Counted from the first letter of the stretch, positions 24,727 through 33,869 are shown. The stretch: DNA of 48,994 nt from CBCPMX01 sp965120355 (GCA_965120355.1 CBCPMX010000010.1:1-48994); one strand, 5' to 3'. The notes: generated by a model not told the origin, from the letters alone. Program-made: numbers and translations.

Positions 24727-25236
24727 TTACACTTCTTTATCCTTTAACAGCTGCGCCAGCGCAGCCAGTCGGGGATCTATCTCTTTTTTGCAGCCGCAGG
24801 GGCCGTCGTTCAGGTTGGCCCCACACCGGGGACACAGACCCTTGCAGTCCTCGCTGCAAAGCATTTTGGAATCCATGCTCAGGACGAACTGGGTGTTGAC
24901 AATCTCCTCCAGATCCGCCTCTTCGCCCACCAGTTCAAAGATGTTCTCATCTTCGTGTTCCGCGTCGGCCAGCGCCGGCGTCAGAACCGCTTCCATCTGA
25001 TGGACATACGCTTCCGTATAGGGCCTGCAGCACCGGTCACAGACACAGTGCAGCGTGGTGGAGATGGTACCGGTCAAGATCAGGACGCCCGCCGTGTTCT
25101 TTACCTCACCGGCTGCATGAACCGGTTCTTCCACGGGGCGGCAGCCGCCGAATTCCAGATTGCTCAGATCCAAATCGGCTGTAAAGGGAATCGACGCGCC
25201 CGGCTGATCCAGTATTTTTGTCAAACGAAGCAGCAT
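24727..25236 (-). CDS. YceD/DUF177-family protein
   Basis: A 169-residue protein of the YceD family, nearly always found just upstream of rpmF; in plants and E. coli members are linked to 23S rRNA processing or accumulation. The start at 25236 (MLLRLTKILDQPG) follows AAGGAG by 8 nt, preferred over the ATG ten codons earlier. Features visible are the zinc-like cysteine groups CVCDRCC (about residues 64-70) and CSEDCKGLCPRCGANLNDGPCGC near the C-terminus, with the family motif GLCPRCG. Driven by a full-consensus promoter. Confidence 0.92.
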   Translation of the reverse strand: MLLRLTKILDQPGASIPFTADLDLSNLEFGGCRPVEEPVHAAGEVKNTAGVLILTGTISTTLHCVCDRCCRPYTEAYVHQMEAVLTPALADAEHEDENIFELVGEEADLEEIVNTQFVLSMDSKMLCSEDCKGLCPRCGANLNDGPCGCKKEIDPRLAALAQLLKDKEV

Positions 25237-25271
25237 AGCCGCATCTCCTTGCCCATAGTCATGCATCAGCT

Positions 25272-25300
25272 ATTATATCGAATTGCCTCGGAATTGTCAA
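25272..25300 (-). promoter_or_regulatory. Full-consensus promoter of yceD-rpmF
   Basis: On the minus strand TTGACA, exactly 17 bp, TATAAT: a perfect sigma-70/SigA match, as expected for a ribosomal-protein operon. Confidence 0.93.
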
Positions 25301-25399
25301 ATCTTTTTTGCCCGGAGTCCCGTCTTTTTTCAAACTTTGAGCCAGCGTCCATGAAAACTGTGTTTTTTTCGATTTCGCTGTAGAATCCCGCTTTTCCCC

Positions 25400-25428
25400 T
25401 TGACAATCCCGCTCCTGTCAGGGACAAT
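25400..25428 (+). promoter_or_regulatory. Candidate promoter of the pseudouridine synthase gene
   Basis: TTGACA, 17 bp, GACAAT. The predicted start of transcription would leave only about 11 nt before the ATG at 25446, just enough for the AGGTGAG ribosome site, so the leader would be unusually short. Confidence 0.5.
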
Positions 25429-25445
25429 GGTTGCAGGTGAGCATT

Positions 25446-26441
25446 ATGAGAGAATTTACAATTGGACAGCAGGACGCAGGTCAGCGTCTGGACCGGTTCG
25501 TGGCAAAGGCCGTCCCTCTGCTGCCGGCAGCGCTGCTGCAAAAATACATTCGGCTCAAACGCATCAAATACAACGGGAAGCGGGCGGAGCGGGACACCCG
25601 GCTGAAACCGGGAGATACCATTCAATTATACATCAACGACGAGTTTTTTGACAAGCCCCGGGAAGAAAATGCGTATCTGACCGTGGCCACGCCAAAGCTG
25701 CAAATTGTCTATGAAGACGAACAGATTCTCCTGGTAGACAAGCAGCCAGGCCAGGCCGTCCATCCCCATGACGGCGCAGAATACGGCAAAACCCTCATCG
25801 ACCACATTCAAGCGTACCTCTACGCCACGAATCAATGGAAGCCCCGGGAATCCCACGCCTTTACACCGGCGCTGTGCAACCGCATCGACCGGAATACCGG
25901 CGGCATTGTCATTGCCGCCAAAACAGCTGAGGCTCTGCGGATTATGAACCAGAAGGTCCGGGACCGGGAGCTGGAAAAACGGTATCTGGCGGCCATCCAC
26001 GGCGTCATGAAACCCCGGGAGGGTCGGCTGGAAGGACAAATTTTCAAAGACGCGGCCAAGAACCGGGTCTATGTCACCGACAAGCCCCAGAAGGGCAGCA
26101 AAACCGCCGTGACCCTGTACAGGACCCTAGCGGCAGCAAACGGCCTGTCCCTGGTGGAATGCGACCTGATTACAGGCCGCACCCATCAGATCCGCGCCCA
26201 GTTCGCCGCCGCCGGCCACCCGCTGCTGGGCGACGGCAAATACGGCCGCCAGCAGGAGGACAAACGCTATGGCCGCAAATTTCAGGCGCTGTATTCCTAC
26301 AAGCTGACGTTCCGATTCACCACCGATGCGGGCTGTCTGGAGTATCTCAACGACCGGAGCTTCCGCGTCAACCGCGTGGACTTTGTGGAGGCGTATTTTC
26401 CGGAAGCGCTTGGAGAAATAGAAACCAGGGAATCCCATTGA
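25446..26441 (+). CDS. RluA-family 23S rRNA/tRNA pseudouridine synthase
   Basis: Isomerises uridine in structured RNA. The 331-residue protein has an N-terminal S4 RNA-binding domain (residues about 10-65, LQKYIRLKRIKYNGKRA) and the RluA catalytic domain with CNRIDRNTGGIVIAAK, where D148 is the catalytic aspartate of the HRLDxxTSG-type motif (H replaced by N, a variation seen in Firmicutes copies). GRTHQIRAQFAAAGHPLLGDGKYG matches the second signature. The start at 25446 follows AGGTGAG. RluC versus RluD cannot be decided. Der follows 241 nt downstream with its own promoter. Confidence 0.92.
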   Translation: MREFTIGQQDAGQRLDRFVAKAVPLLPAALLQKYIRLKRIKYNGKRAERDTRLKPGDTIQLYINDEFFDKPREENAYLTVATPKLQIVYEDEQILLVDKQPGQAVHPHDGAEYGKTLIDHIQAYLYATNQWKPRESHAFTPALCNRIDRNTGGIVIAAKTAEALRIMNQKVRDRELEKRYLAAIHGVMKPREGRLEGQIFKDAAKNRVYVTDKPQKGSKTAVTLYRTLAAANGLSLVECDLITGRTHQIRAQFAAAGHPLLGDGKYGRQQEDKRYGRKFQALYSYKLTFRFTTDAGCLEYLNDRSFRVNRVDFVEAYFPEALGEIETRESH

Positions 26442-26544
26442 GCGTGAAGGGTTCCGTTGACGGGGCTTGTGCAGGTTTTCCGGAAGCGGGCCGCTGCCCA
26501 CCCCTGCAAAACCAATCATCCGAGGAGAAATCTCAATTTTTTGA

Positions 26545-26573
26545 TTGACCTGCCGCAGAAAAGATGCAATAAT
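26545..26573 (+). promoter_or_regulatory. Promoter of der
   Basis: TTGACC, 17 bp, AATAAT, about 110 nt before the der start codon. The remaining spacer (26442-26682) shows no further clear signal. Confidence 0.65.
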
Positions 26574-26682
26574 AGTACAGTTATCCCTCTGTGCAGCCCG
26601 TTTCAGCGGCTGCGGCTGGAAGATTTCCAATTTCGAAGTTCCGTGCTCCGAATTTCTCGATTCACAAAAAGGAGGTGCTTGC

Positions 26683-28011
26683 ATGGCAAAACCTCTCGTT
26701 GCCATTGTGGGCCGCCCCAACGTGGGCAAGTCCATGCTATTTAACAAACTGACCGGCAAGCGCACGGCCATCGTGGAGGACACGCCCGGCGTCACCCGGG
26801 ACCGGCTCTATGGCTCCTGCGACTGGAACGGGCGGGCCTTTGATCTGGTGGATACCGGCGGCATTGAGCCTGGCACCGACAGTCAGATCCTCAAATTCAT
26901 GCGCCAACAGGCGGAAATCGCCATTGAGACCGCCGACGTCATTATTATGGTGACCGATGTAAAGACTGGCGTCACCGCCGCCGACAGCGACGTGGCCGTC
27001 ATGCTCCAGCGCGCCCGGAAACCTGTGATTCTGGCCGTCAACAAGTGCGACAGTGTGGGCCTGGTAAATCCCGATGTCTATGAGTTCTACGCTCTGGGGC
27101 TGGGCGATCCGGTGGAGGTGTCCGCCTTCCACGGCCACGGCACCGGGGACCTGCTGGATCTGGTGGTGGAAAACCTGCCCCCTGCCCAGGACGACGAGGA
27201 CGAGGAGGACGTCATCAAGGTTGCCATCGTCGGCAAGCCCAACGTGGGCAAGTCCAGTCTGCTCAACCGCATCCTGGGCGAAGAGCGGGTCATCGTCTCC
27301 GACATGGCCGGCACCACCCGGGATGCCATTGACAGTGACTTTGAAAATCAATATGGCAAATACCGCTTTATCGACACCGCCGGCATGCGCAAAAAGGCCA
27401 AAGTGGACGACAGTGTAGAGCACTACAGCAACCTGCGCTCCATCGCCGCCATCGAACGCGCCGACGTATGTCTGGTGATGCTGGATGCCAACCAGGGCGT
27501 GACCGAGCAGGACACCAAAATCGCCGGTTTATGTCATGAGGCCGGCAAGGCCAGCATTTTGGTAGTCAACAAGTGGGACGCTGTGGAAAAAGATACGCAC
27601 ACTATGGACCGTATGACCGAAGACATCCGCCGAGATTTGGGATATATGCAGTACGCCCCGGTGCTGTTCCTCTCAGCCCTGACGGGCCAACGGGTGGAAA
27701 AACTCTATGAATTGATTGATATTGTGGCAGCCAACGCCGCCCTGCGCATCACCACCGGCAATCTGAATAACGTCCTGGCCGACGCCACCGCCCGGGTTCA
27801 GCCCCCCAGCGACAAGGGCCGCCGTTTGAAAATCTATTATATGACGCAAACCGGCGTCAAGCCGCCCCATTTTGTGGTGTTCTGCAATGACGCCCGGCTG
27901 TTCCATTTCTCTTACCTGCGCTATCTGGAAAACCAGATTCGCAGTGTCTACGGCCTGCAGGGCACTCCCATTCAATTCACCATCCGCCAAAAGGGCGATC
28001 AGGAGGGCTAG
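26683..28011 (+). CDS. der: Ribosome biogenesis GTPase Der (EngA)
   Basis: A double GTPase essential for 50S subunit assembly. The start at 26683 (MAKPLVAIVGRPNVGKS) follows AAAAAGGAGG; the longer frame upstream was rejected. The 442-residue length is standard. Two G domains are seen: P-loops GRPNVGKS (residues 10-17) and GKPNVGKS (184-191), with DTGG and DTAG switch motifs and NKCD/NKWD specificity motifs, then a C-terminal KH-like domain (from about residue 350). It starts the der-plsY-gpsA cluster that is widely conserved in Firmicutes; plsY begins 3 nt after its stop. Confidence 0.97.
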   Translation: MAKPLVAIVGRPNVGKSMLFNKLTGKRTAIVEDTPGVTRDRLYGSCDWNGRAFDLVDTGGIEPGTDSQILKFMRQQAEIAIETADVIIMVTDVKTGVTAADSDVAVMLQRARKPVILAVNKCDSVGLVNPDVYEFYALGLGDPVEVSAFHGHGTGDLLDLVVENLPPAQDDEDEEDVIKVAIVGKPNVGKSSLLNRILGEERVIVSDMAGTTRDAIDSDFENQYGKYRFIDTAGMRKKAKVDDSVEHYSNLRSIAAIERADVCLVMLDANQGVTEQDTKIAGLCHEAGKASILVVNKWDAVEKDTHTMDRMTEDIRRDLGYMQYAPVLFLSALTGQRVEKLYELIDIVAANAALRITTGNLNNVLADATARVQPPSDKGRRLKIYYMTQTGVKPPHFVVFCNDARLFHFSYLRYLENQIRSVYGLQGTPIQFTIRQKGDQEG

Positions 28012-28014
28012 GCC

Positions 28015-28701
28015 ATGATTGTGTCACTTCTCTCCGGCCAGAGTGCCGCAACAATCCTGCTTTCAGCGCTGCTGACCGCCGTCGCCGCCTATTTCTGCGG
28101 CTGCTTCAACGGCGCCGTCATCGTCTCAAAATACATTCTCCATGACGATGTGCGAACGCACGGGAGCGGCAATGCCGGTCTGACCAATTTCCACCGCACC
28201 TTCGGCGGCCCTTTGACCGCCGTGGTCATTGCACTGGACGTGCTCAAGGCTGTGGCCGCCGTGCTGGTTGGGATGTTTGTGGCCCGGCACATGCTCCTGG
28301 ACAATTCTCTGATCGTAGCGCTGGGCAAATACTGGGCAGGGCTGTTCTGCCTGCTGGGGCACATGTTTCCCTGCATGTTCAGCTTCCGCGGCGGCAAAGG
28401 CATCATGTCCGGCGGGACCATTGCCATTATGATTGACTGGCGCATTGCCCTGCTGGTGTGGGGCGCGTTCCTGGTGCTGGCAGTGCTGACGCGGTTTGTG
28501 TCCCTGGGCTCCGTATCCACCGGGATTCTGTTCCCCGTGGGGACCTGGTTCGTCTATGAAGATTGGCTGCTGTTGGCGCTGTCGGTGGTCATCGGCGCGC
28601 TGATTATCTGGAAGCACCGCGGCAACATCCAACGGCTGCTCTCCGGCACGGAATCAAAATTTTCCCTTCACAAAAAGAAGGAGACAGGAGGAAACACATG
28701 A
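28015..28701 (+). CDS. plsY: Glycerol-3-phosphate acyltransferase PlsY
   Basis: A membrane acyltransferase that uses acyl-phosphate to acylate glycerol-3-phosphate, the first step of phospholipid synthesis. The 228-residue protein has five to seven hydrophobic segments and the PlsY motifs SGNAGLTNFHRTFG (motif 1, with the usual SGNxGATN slightly changed) and FRGGKGIMSGG (phosphate loop, motif 2). The C-terminus is extended by a basic tail. It starts 3 nt after der and its stop overlaps gpsA as ATGA, so the next enzyme, which makes its substrate glycerol-3-phosphate, is translationally coupled. Confidence 0.94.
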   Translation: MIVSLLSGQSAATILLSALLTAVAAYFCGCFNGAVIVSKYILHDDVRTHGSGNAGLTNFHRTFGGPLTAVVIALDVLKAVAAVLVGMFVARHMLLDNSLIVALGKYWAGLFCLLGHMFPCMFSFRGGKGIMSGGTIAIMIDWRIALLVWGAFLVLAVLTRFVSLGSVSTGILFPVGTWFVYEDWLLLALSVVIGALIIWKHRGNIQRLLSGTESKFSLHKKKETGGNT

Positions 28702-29696
28702 AAGCTGCTGTGGTAGGCAGCGGCGGCTGGGGGACAGCCCTGGCTATGCTGCTGTGCGAAAACGGCCACGATGTCACCGTCTGGTCCTATTCCGAAGAGG
28801 AATCCAACATTCTGCGCACCACCCGGGAGAACCCGCTGCTCAAAGGCGTCGCCCTGCCCGAGGCGCTGACTTTCGTCTCCGACATTGGCTGCGTGGCGGG
28901 GAAAGACCTGGTGGTCATGGCCACACCGTCTTTTGCCGTCCGGGCCACCGCCGCCAAGGTGAAGGAGCATCTGAGTCCCGGTACCGTTCTGGTATCCGTC
29001 TCCAAAGGCATCGAACAGGGCACCTCCAAGCGCCTCAGCGAAGTCATTGCCGAGGAGACGGGCCGCACTGTGGCCGTTCTGTCCGGCCCCTCCCACGCCG
29101 AAGAGGTGGCCCGGCGCATTCCCACGGGCTGCGTTGCCGCCTGCACCGACCGGGCTTTGGCGGAGTTTGTGCAGAACGCCTTTATGAACGAACGCTTCCG
29201 CGTCTATTCCAGTCCCGATGCAGTGGGCGTCGAGTTGGGCGCCGCCCTTAAAAATATCATCGCCCTTTGCGCCGGTGTCTGCGACGGCATGGGCCTGGGT
29301 GACAATACCAAGGCTCTGATGATGACCCGCGGCATGACAGAAATGGCACGCCTGGGTGTGGCGCTTGGCGGCCGCGCGGAAACCTTTGCGGGGCTCAGCG
29401 GCATGGGCGACCTGATCGTCACCTGCACCAGCATGCATTCCCGCAACCGCCGCGCTGGAATTCTCATCGGCAAGGGCTACAGCGCCCAGGAAGCCATGAA
29501 AGAGGTGGGCGCCGTGGTGGAGGGCTATTACGCCACCGCCTCCGCTGTGGAACTGGCCAAAAAGGTGGGTGTGGAAATGCCCCTGGCCACCGAAGCCTAT
29601 GCCGTCCTCTACGAAGGCAAAGATCCCCACCTGGTGCTCAGCGGTCTTATGTCCCGCGACAGAAAATACGAGCTGGAAGACGCCGGCTGGGCGTAA
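28698..29696 (+). CDS. gpsA: Glycerol-3-phosphate dehydrogenase [NAD(P)+]
   Basis: Reduces dihydroxyacetone phosphate to glycerol-3-phosphate, supplying PlsY. The start at 28698 overlaps the plsY stop (ATGA) and follows AGGAGG; the longer upstream frame is a shadow of plsY. The 332-residue protein shows the N-terminal Rossmann motif GSGGWGTA (residues 7-14), the SKGIEQGT and LSGPSHAEEVA blocks, and the C-terminal GVELGAALKNIIALCAG segment with the catalytic lysine. All expected residues are present. No terminator was seen, so asnA, 156 nt downstream, may be read through. Confidence 0.96.
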   Translation: MKAAVVGSGGWGTALAMLLCENGHDVTVWSYSEEESNILRTTRENPLLKGVALPEALTFVSDIGCVAGKDLVVMATPSFAVRATAAKVKEHLSPGTVLVSVSKGIEQGTSKRLSEVIAEETGRTVAVLSGPSHAEEVARRIPTGCVAACTDRALAEFVQNAFMNERFRVYSSPDAVGVELGAALKNIIALCAGVCDGMGLGDNTKALMMTRGMTEMARLGVALGGRAETFAGLSGMGDLIVTCTSMHSRNRRAGILIGKGYSAQEAMKEVGAVVEGYYATASAVELAKKVGVEMPLATEAYAVLYEGKDPHLVLSGLMSRDRKYELEDAGWA

Positions 29697-29852
29697 AATC
29701 TGCCGGGAAACCGGCCGGAACCTGCCGCGCCGGCACGCTCTGGTGCGCTTGCCGGGCCGTCTGCATGCGCCGCCGGTCCGCCGCACTTTTGAGAAGATGC
29801 TCCCAGCTTCCCGCTTTGCACGCTATTTCTCTAACTGAATCCGAGGTGTCCC

Positions 29853-30866
29853 ATGAACCACTGCTACATTCCTGAAGACTACCGCCCCCATCTGGGGCTC
29901 TATGACACACAGAAAGCCATCGGCCTGATTAAGCGGCTGTTTGCCGACACTCTCTGCGGCAATCTGATGCTCCGCCGCGTTTCGGCGCCGCTGTTTGTCG
30001 AAGCCGCCACCGGCCTCAACGACAACCTCAACGGCGTGGAACGCCCAGTCAGCTTTGATATTCCCGCCACCGGCTCCGAAGCCCAGGTGGTGCACTCCCT
30101 GGCCAAATGGAAACGATTGGCCCTATGCCGCTATGGCTTTGCCCCAGGCACGGGCCTGTACACCGATATGAACGCCATCCGGCGTGACGAAGAATTGGAT
30201 AATCTCCACTCGGTCTATGTGGACCAGTGGGACTGGGAGAAGATTCTGCCCGAAGGCCGCCGGGATCTGGACTACCTGAAACAGACCGTAGTCCAGATTG
30301 TGGACGCCATCTGGCAAACCCAGCGAACGCTGATGTCCATGTTCCCGCAGCTCTGCGCCGTGCCCACAGTGGACCGGGAGATCACCTTTGTGACCACCCA
30401 GGAGCTGGAGGATCTGTATCCCCAGCTGCCGCCCAAGGAGCGGGAAAACGCCTTCGTCAAAACGCACCGCACCACCTTCCTAATGCAGATTGGCGGCAAG
30501 CTGAACAGCGGCAAACCACACGACGGCCGCGCCCCCGACTATGACGACTGGCAGATGAACGGTGATCTGCTGTTCTGGAACGACCTGTTGGGCTGTGCCT
30601 ATGAAATTTCCTCCATGGGTATCCGCGTCAGTCCTGAGTCCCTGGACCGCCAGTTGACCCTGTCCGGCTGTGATGACCGCCGCCAGCTCCCCTTCCACCG
30701 GATGTTGCTGGAGGGGAAGCTCCCCGCGACCATCGGCGGCGGCATTGGCCAATCCCGGCTGTGTATGCTGCTGCTGGGAGTCTGCCACATCGGCGAAGTC
30801 CAGTCGTCGGTCTGGGATCCGGAGACGCTCGCCGCCTGTCAGGCAGCAGGCATTACACTGCTGTGA
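29853..30866 (+). CDS. asnA: Aspartate-ammonia ligase (AsnA)
   Basis: Ammonia-dependent asparagine synthetase, related in fold to class II aminoacyl-tRNA synthetases. The 337-residue length and blocks such as PLFVEAATGLNDNLNG, VHSLAKWKRLAL, TDMNAIRRDEELDN and GGGIGQSRLCMLLL are characteristic. The start codon follows the gap after gpsA with a GAGGTG site. Asparagine made here from aspartate and ammonia is not linked to the genes beside it. Convergent with the VanW gene, with which it shares a terminator. Confidence 0.96.
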   Translation: MNHCYIPEDYRPHLGLYDTQKAIGLIKRLFADTLCGNLMLRRVSAPLFVEAATGLNDNLNGVERPVSFDIPATGSEAQVVHSLAKWKRLALCRYGFAPGTGLYTDMNAIRRDEELDNLHSVYVDQWDWEKILPEGRRDLDYLKQTVVQIVDAIWQTQRTLMSMFPQLCAVPTVDREITFVTTQELEDLYPQLPPKERENAFVKTHRTTFLMQIGGKLNSGKPHDGRAPDYDDWQMNGDLLFWNDLLGCAYEISSMGIRVSPESLDRQLTLSGCDDRRQLPFHRMLLEGKLPATIGGGIGQSRLCMLLLGVCHIGEVQSSVWDPETLAACQAAGITLL

Positions 30867-30890
30867 ACTACATTCCGTTTCATGATGCAA

Positions 30891-30924
30891 AAACCCGCTT
30901 TCGCCAGATGGCGAAAGCGGGTTT
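30891..30924. terminator. Bidirectional terminator between asnA and the VanW gene
   Basis: A perfect 15-bp stem (AAACCCGCTTTCGCC / GGCGAAAGCGGGTTT) with loop AGAT; on the minus strand it is followed by a U-run. Confidence 0.9.
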
Positions 30925-30928
30925 CGGC

Positions 30929-32731
30929 TTATTCTGTTGGCATTTCTTCTCCCGCCGGTTCTGCGGGCTCCACCGGCGTCTCCGTCTCAGCAGATGCGCT
31001 GGGCTCCGGTTCCGCAGACACGCTGGGTTCCGGCGTCTCAGTCTCCGCCGGCACCTGCGACGGGGCCGGCAAATCCACCGGCTGAGAGGTTTCCGGGGTC
31101 TGTGATGTCTCCGCCGGCGTCTCCTCTTCGTCCGCGCCGGCGCCGTCAGATCGGACGGTGATCCGCTGGGGCCGGGCCTGATAGGTGGTCTCGTCCTCCA
31201 GTGTCACGGAAATCTCGTTGCCGTCCCGGTCGTACACATGGCGGTAGCTGACCCAGGTGGAACCCACATAGGACGACTGCAGCACCGTGCCGGCGGGAAC
31301 GGAATCGTCCACCACTTCTTCCGGTTCGCCGGGCTGTTCCGTGCTCAGCTGCTCAGTGGTCATCTCCACATAGGTACCGTCAATGTTCGTACCGTAGAAG
31401 GTGATATTCACATAGCCGCCGGACACATTGGCCTCAATCCGAATGGGATAGTCGGTGTTGTTGCGGAATTTGAAATCCAGGCCCGTGTCCCAGTAGACCG
31501 TGGCATCCAGGCCGGAGGGCACATAGCTGACAAAATACATGTGCTCTTCCCGCTCCACAATTTCCAAATTGGCATACAGCGCGCAGACATAGATGGTGGA
31601 GGTCACCTGGCACACACCGCCGCCGGCGGAGTCCTCTGTCTGACCATCCACATAGATGGCCGCCGGCAAATAGCCCCGCTCAGACGTCCGCTCTCCCACC
31701 GTGTCATTGAAGGAAAATGTCTCTCCGGGCTGCAGTACCGTGCCGTCAATGGCCTCGCAGGCCAGGGTCAGATTGGTTGTCCGGTTGCTGTTGGCTGTGT
31801 GCGGACTGGAGTAACTGGACAATACATCCCGGAACAGCAGCGCCTCCAGCTCTGCTTTGGTGATCTCCGCCTCCTGCACCTCCAGCTCAATAATCACTTC
31901 TTCCCCTTCTCCGGCCCACGCCAGCGCCTGCTTGGCCGCCTCCAGATCAAATTGCTGGCCGCTGACCTCCTGGGATACTTCACCCGTTTCCGGGTCGTAT
32001 TCGGCATTCTGGGCCTCTGTACAAACCTGCTCATACAGGGTGTCCAGGTCCACGCTGGCGGCCTCCTCCACGTCATAGTCAAAATACAGCGTGGAAAAAT
32101 CGTTGTTGTTGAAGGCAGACACCACCAGATCATACAGCGTGTCCGTGTCCAAACTGACACCGTCGGTGCCGGTGACAATGACAATCCGCTCCTGCGTCAG
32201 ATCAATGTTGCAGGTAGCGTTAACCATCTCCTTGGACACCTCGGCCGCAGTTTGGAGAATGACTTGTTGAATATACTCCGTGTCCAGCTGCAAATCCGTG
32301 GTGATGTCAATCTCATGGACGGAATTCTCGGCCTCACGGCGGGCCTTGGCAATGGAAAATACGGTTCCCTGGCGGCCATACTGATAGGCACGTTCCACGG
32401 CCTCCTCCACGTCCAGGGCCACCTTGGTCATTTCCGGCGTGAAGCTGATGGTCCGATCCGGCAGTTCCACGATCAACGTACTGTCGGAATAAGTCTCCTG
32501 CACTGCGGCATTGACCGCATTAACCGCCTGCATCCGTGTCATACCGCCCACATTGACGCCAGCCACGTATACATTGGGGAAAATATAGTCGTAGCTGGCC
32601 AGATTACGGGCGTAAATATACACACTGCCTAATGCGCCGATGGCCAACACAATAGCCGCCACCATAAAAATCACCGCAGCGGAGATCTTGGCATTCTTCT
32701 TTCTGGAATACCGGCCCCCGGTTCGTTTCAT
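30929..32731 (-). CDS. VanW-family cell-wall protein with PG-binding_4 repeats
   Basis: A 600-residue membrane-anchored extracytoplasmic protein. Residues 1-15 are strongly basic and about 17-40 form a single membrane helix. The extracellular part has peptidoglycan-binding-type (PG_binding_4) segments (NVYVAGVNVGGMTRMQAVNAV, and a second around residues 200-300), then the VanW domain (about 330-470) with TNLTLACEAIDGTVLQPGETFSFND, GYLPAAIYVDG and GGGVCQVTSTIY. The last ~75 residues are a disordered Pro/Glu/Thr/Ser tail. VanW proteins occur in some vancomycin-resistance clusters, but most copies are housekeeping wall proteins of unknown function. The ATG at 32731 has only a distant ribosome site (AAAGGTGGG, about 15 nt away), so the start is less sure; no closer alternative exists. 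Confidence 0.87.
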   Translation of the reverse strand: MKRTGGRYSRKKNAKISAAVIFMVAAIVLAIGALGSVYIYARNLASYDYIFPNVYVAGVNVGGMTRMQAVNAVNAAVQETYSDSTLIVELPDRTISFTPEMTKVALDVEEAVERAYQYGRQGTVFSIAKARREAENSVHEIDITTDLQLDTEYIQQVILQTAAEVSKEMVNATCNIDLTQERIVIVTGTDGVSLDTDTLYDLVVSAFNNNDFSTLYFDYDVEEAASVDLDTLYEQVCTEAQNAEYDPETGEVSQEVSGQQFDLEAAKQALAWAGEGEEVIIELEVQEAEITKAELEALLFRDVLSSYSSPHTANSNRTTNLTLACEAIDGTVLQPGETFSFNDTVGERTSERGYLPAAIYVDGQTEDSAGGGVCQVTSTIYVCALYANLEIVEREEHMYFVSYVPSGLDATVYWDTGLDFKFRNNTDYPIRIEANVSGGYVNITFYGTNIDGTYVEMTTEQLSTEQPGEPEEVVDDSVPAGTVLQSSYVGSTWVSYRHVYDRDGNEISVTLEDETTYQARPQRITVRSDGAGADEEETPAETSQTPETSQPVDLPAPSQVPAETETPEPSVSAEPEPSASAETETPVEPAEPAGEEMPTE

Positions 32732-32804
32732 TGGGCTAATAGAAATCCCACCTTTATTTTTCCGGTGCAGCACACTGCACACACAATTTCCCCATCTTCT
32801 TCCC

Positions 32805-32833
32805 ATTATAAAGGAAGCCTCCGCGGATTGCAA
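32805..32833 (-). promoter_or_regulatory. Promoter of the VanW gene
   Basis: On the minus strand TTGCAA, 17 bp, TATAAT, about 70 nt before the chosen start. Confidence 0.72.
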
Positions 32834-32935
32834 TGTCAAAACAGGGGCTTTTCTGTGGGAAAATTGTAAACTTTTCAGATTCCCCTCTTTCGCAAAGCGG
32901 AGGCAGCCGCTTTTGACTGTTTGCGCGATCCGCGC

Positions 32936-33619
32936 TCACCGCCAGATGTCCAGCCCCAGAACATCCATGCTGTGCTGCATATGGATGGCCATGGCGTGTT
33001 CCGCACCGGAGGCGTTGCGCTTGCGCAGAAACTCCATCAGCAAAGCGTGATCCCGGCGGGTGTCCTCCGCCAGCTGCCGGCCGTGCTCGCCGGACTCTAC
33101 GGCAGTGGCTACGGCCTGGTTAATCATGGGCAGCAGCCGCATCATAAATGCGTTATGGGTAGCCCGGACAATCGCCGCGTGAAACTCCCGATCCGCTGCT
33201 GTCCGGTCCCGGCCCTGACGGATGCAGGCGTCCACCGCTTCGCCCAGCTCCAGGATCTCCGCCAACTCCTCCTGCGTGGCGCGGCGGCAGGCGAGGGCCG
33301 CCGCCTTGGGCTCAAATATACTGCGCAGCTCAAACAGATCCCGCAGCTCTCCCCGCACCCGGTCCAAGCCGGAAAAGCCATAGTCATTGATTTCCGCCAC
33401 ACGCTGGCTGACAAAGGTGCCGCGGCCCCGCCGCACCTCCAGCACCCCTTGGGTAGTCAGGGCCCGAATAGCCTCCCGCAGTGTGGTCCGGCTGACCCCC
33501 AGTTCCCGGCTCAACTCCAGCTCATTGGGCAATTTCTCTCCTGGAGAGAGCCGTTTTTCCACGACGATTTGATTGTAGAGCCGCTGGGCGGTCTGCTGAG
33601 AAAGGCTTTGTTTTTCCAT
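32936..33619 (-). CDS. GntR-family regulator, FadR subfamily
   Basis: A 227-residue DNA-binding protein. Residues about 8-70 form the winged GntR helix-turn-helix (LSPGEKLPNELELSRELGVSRTTLREAIRALTTQGVLEVRRGRGTFV). Residues about 85-220 are an FCD ligand-binding domain, with the metal-site pattern of Asp and His residues seen in that family (ADREFHAAIV, TRRDHALL, AEHAMAIHM). The start at 33619 follows AGGAAAGGGG; a long N-terminal extension was discarded. It is divergent from ilvD, and a perfect TNGTNNNACNA FadR-type site lies at the ilvD start region, so it is the likely regulator of ilvD. The effector is unknown (family members bind small organic acids). Confidence 0.9.
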   Translation of the reverse strand: MEKQSLSQQTAQRLYNQIVVEKRLSPGEKLPNELELSRELGVSRTTLREAIRALTTQGVLEVRRGRGTFVSQRVAEINDYGFSGLDRVRGELRDLFELRSIFEPKAAALACRRATQEELAEILELGEAVDACIRQGRDRTAADREFHAAIVRATHNAFMMRLLPMINQAVATAVESGEHGRQLAEDTRRDHALLMEFLRKRNASGAEHAMAIHMQHSMDVLGLDIWR

Positions 33620-33828
33620 AGCCGGCCCCTTTCCTGGAATTTGGAAGAACAACTTTCCTGCGTACAGGCGGTCAGAGATCACAGATCGGAGTTCTAAAAG
33701 CCGGAACTGCGCGTTCTGGCGCCGGCAAGCCGCAGGCCTGCCCAGTTGTTCCGCCTCCGGCAGTCTGCTTCTTTGTTTTGCAGCAAAGCAGCAGGATTGC
33801 CTGCATCGCGTCTTTCCGGAAAACCCAC

Positions 33829-33857
33829 TTGACATCTCTGCCCATATCATATACTAT
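33829..33857 (+). promoter_or_regulatory. ilvD: Promoter of ilvD
   Basis: TTGACA, 17 bp, TACTAT, about 63 nt before the ilvD start codon. Confidence 0.82.
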
Positions 33858-33858
33858 G

Positions 33859-33869
33859 TAGTCAGACAA
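33859..33869 (+). promoter_or_regulatory. FadR-type operator at ilvD
   Basis: TAGTCAGACAA matches the FadR-subfamily consensus TNGTNNNACNA at every defined position and sits 1 bp past the -10 box, where bound protein would block transcription start. The divergent GntR gene is the natural candidate. The rest of 33620-33919 shows no second clear site. Confidence 0.65.

Noticed and set aside
29697..29852. Regulatory RNA or separate promoter before asnA
   Set aside because: Only GC-rich weak hairpins are seen and no promoter boxes; read-through from gpsA is as likely.
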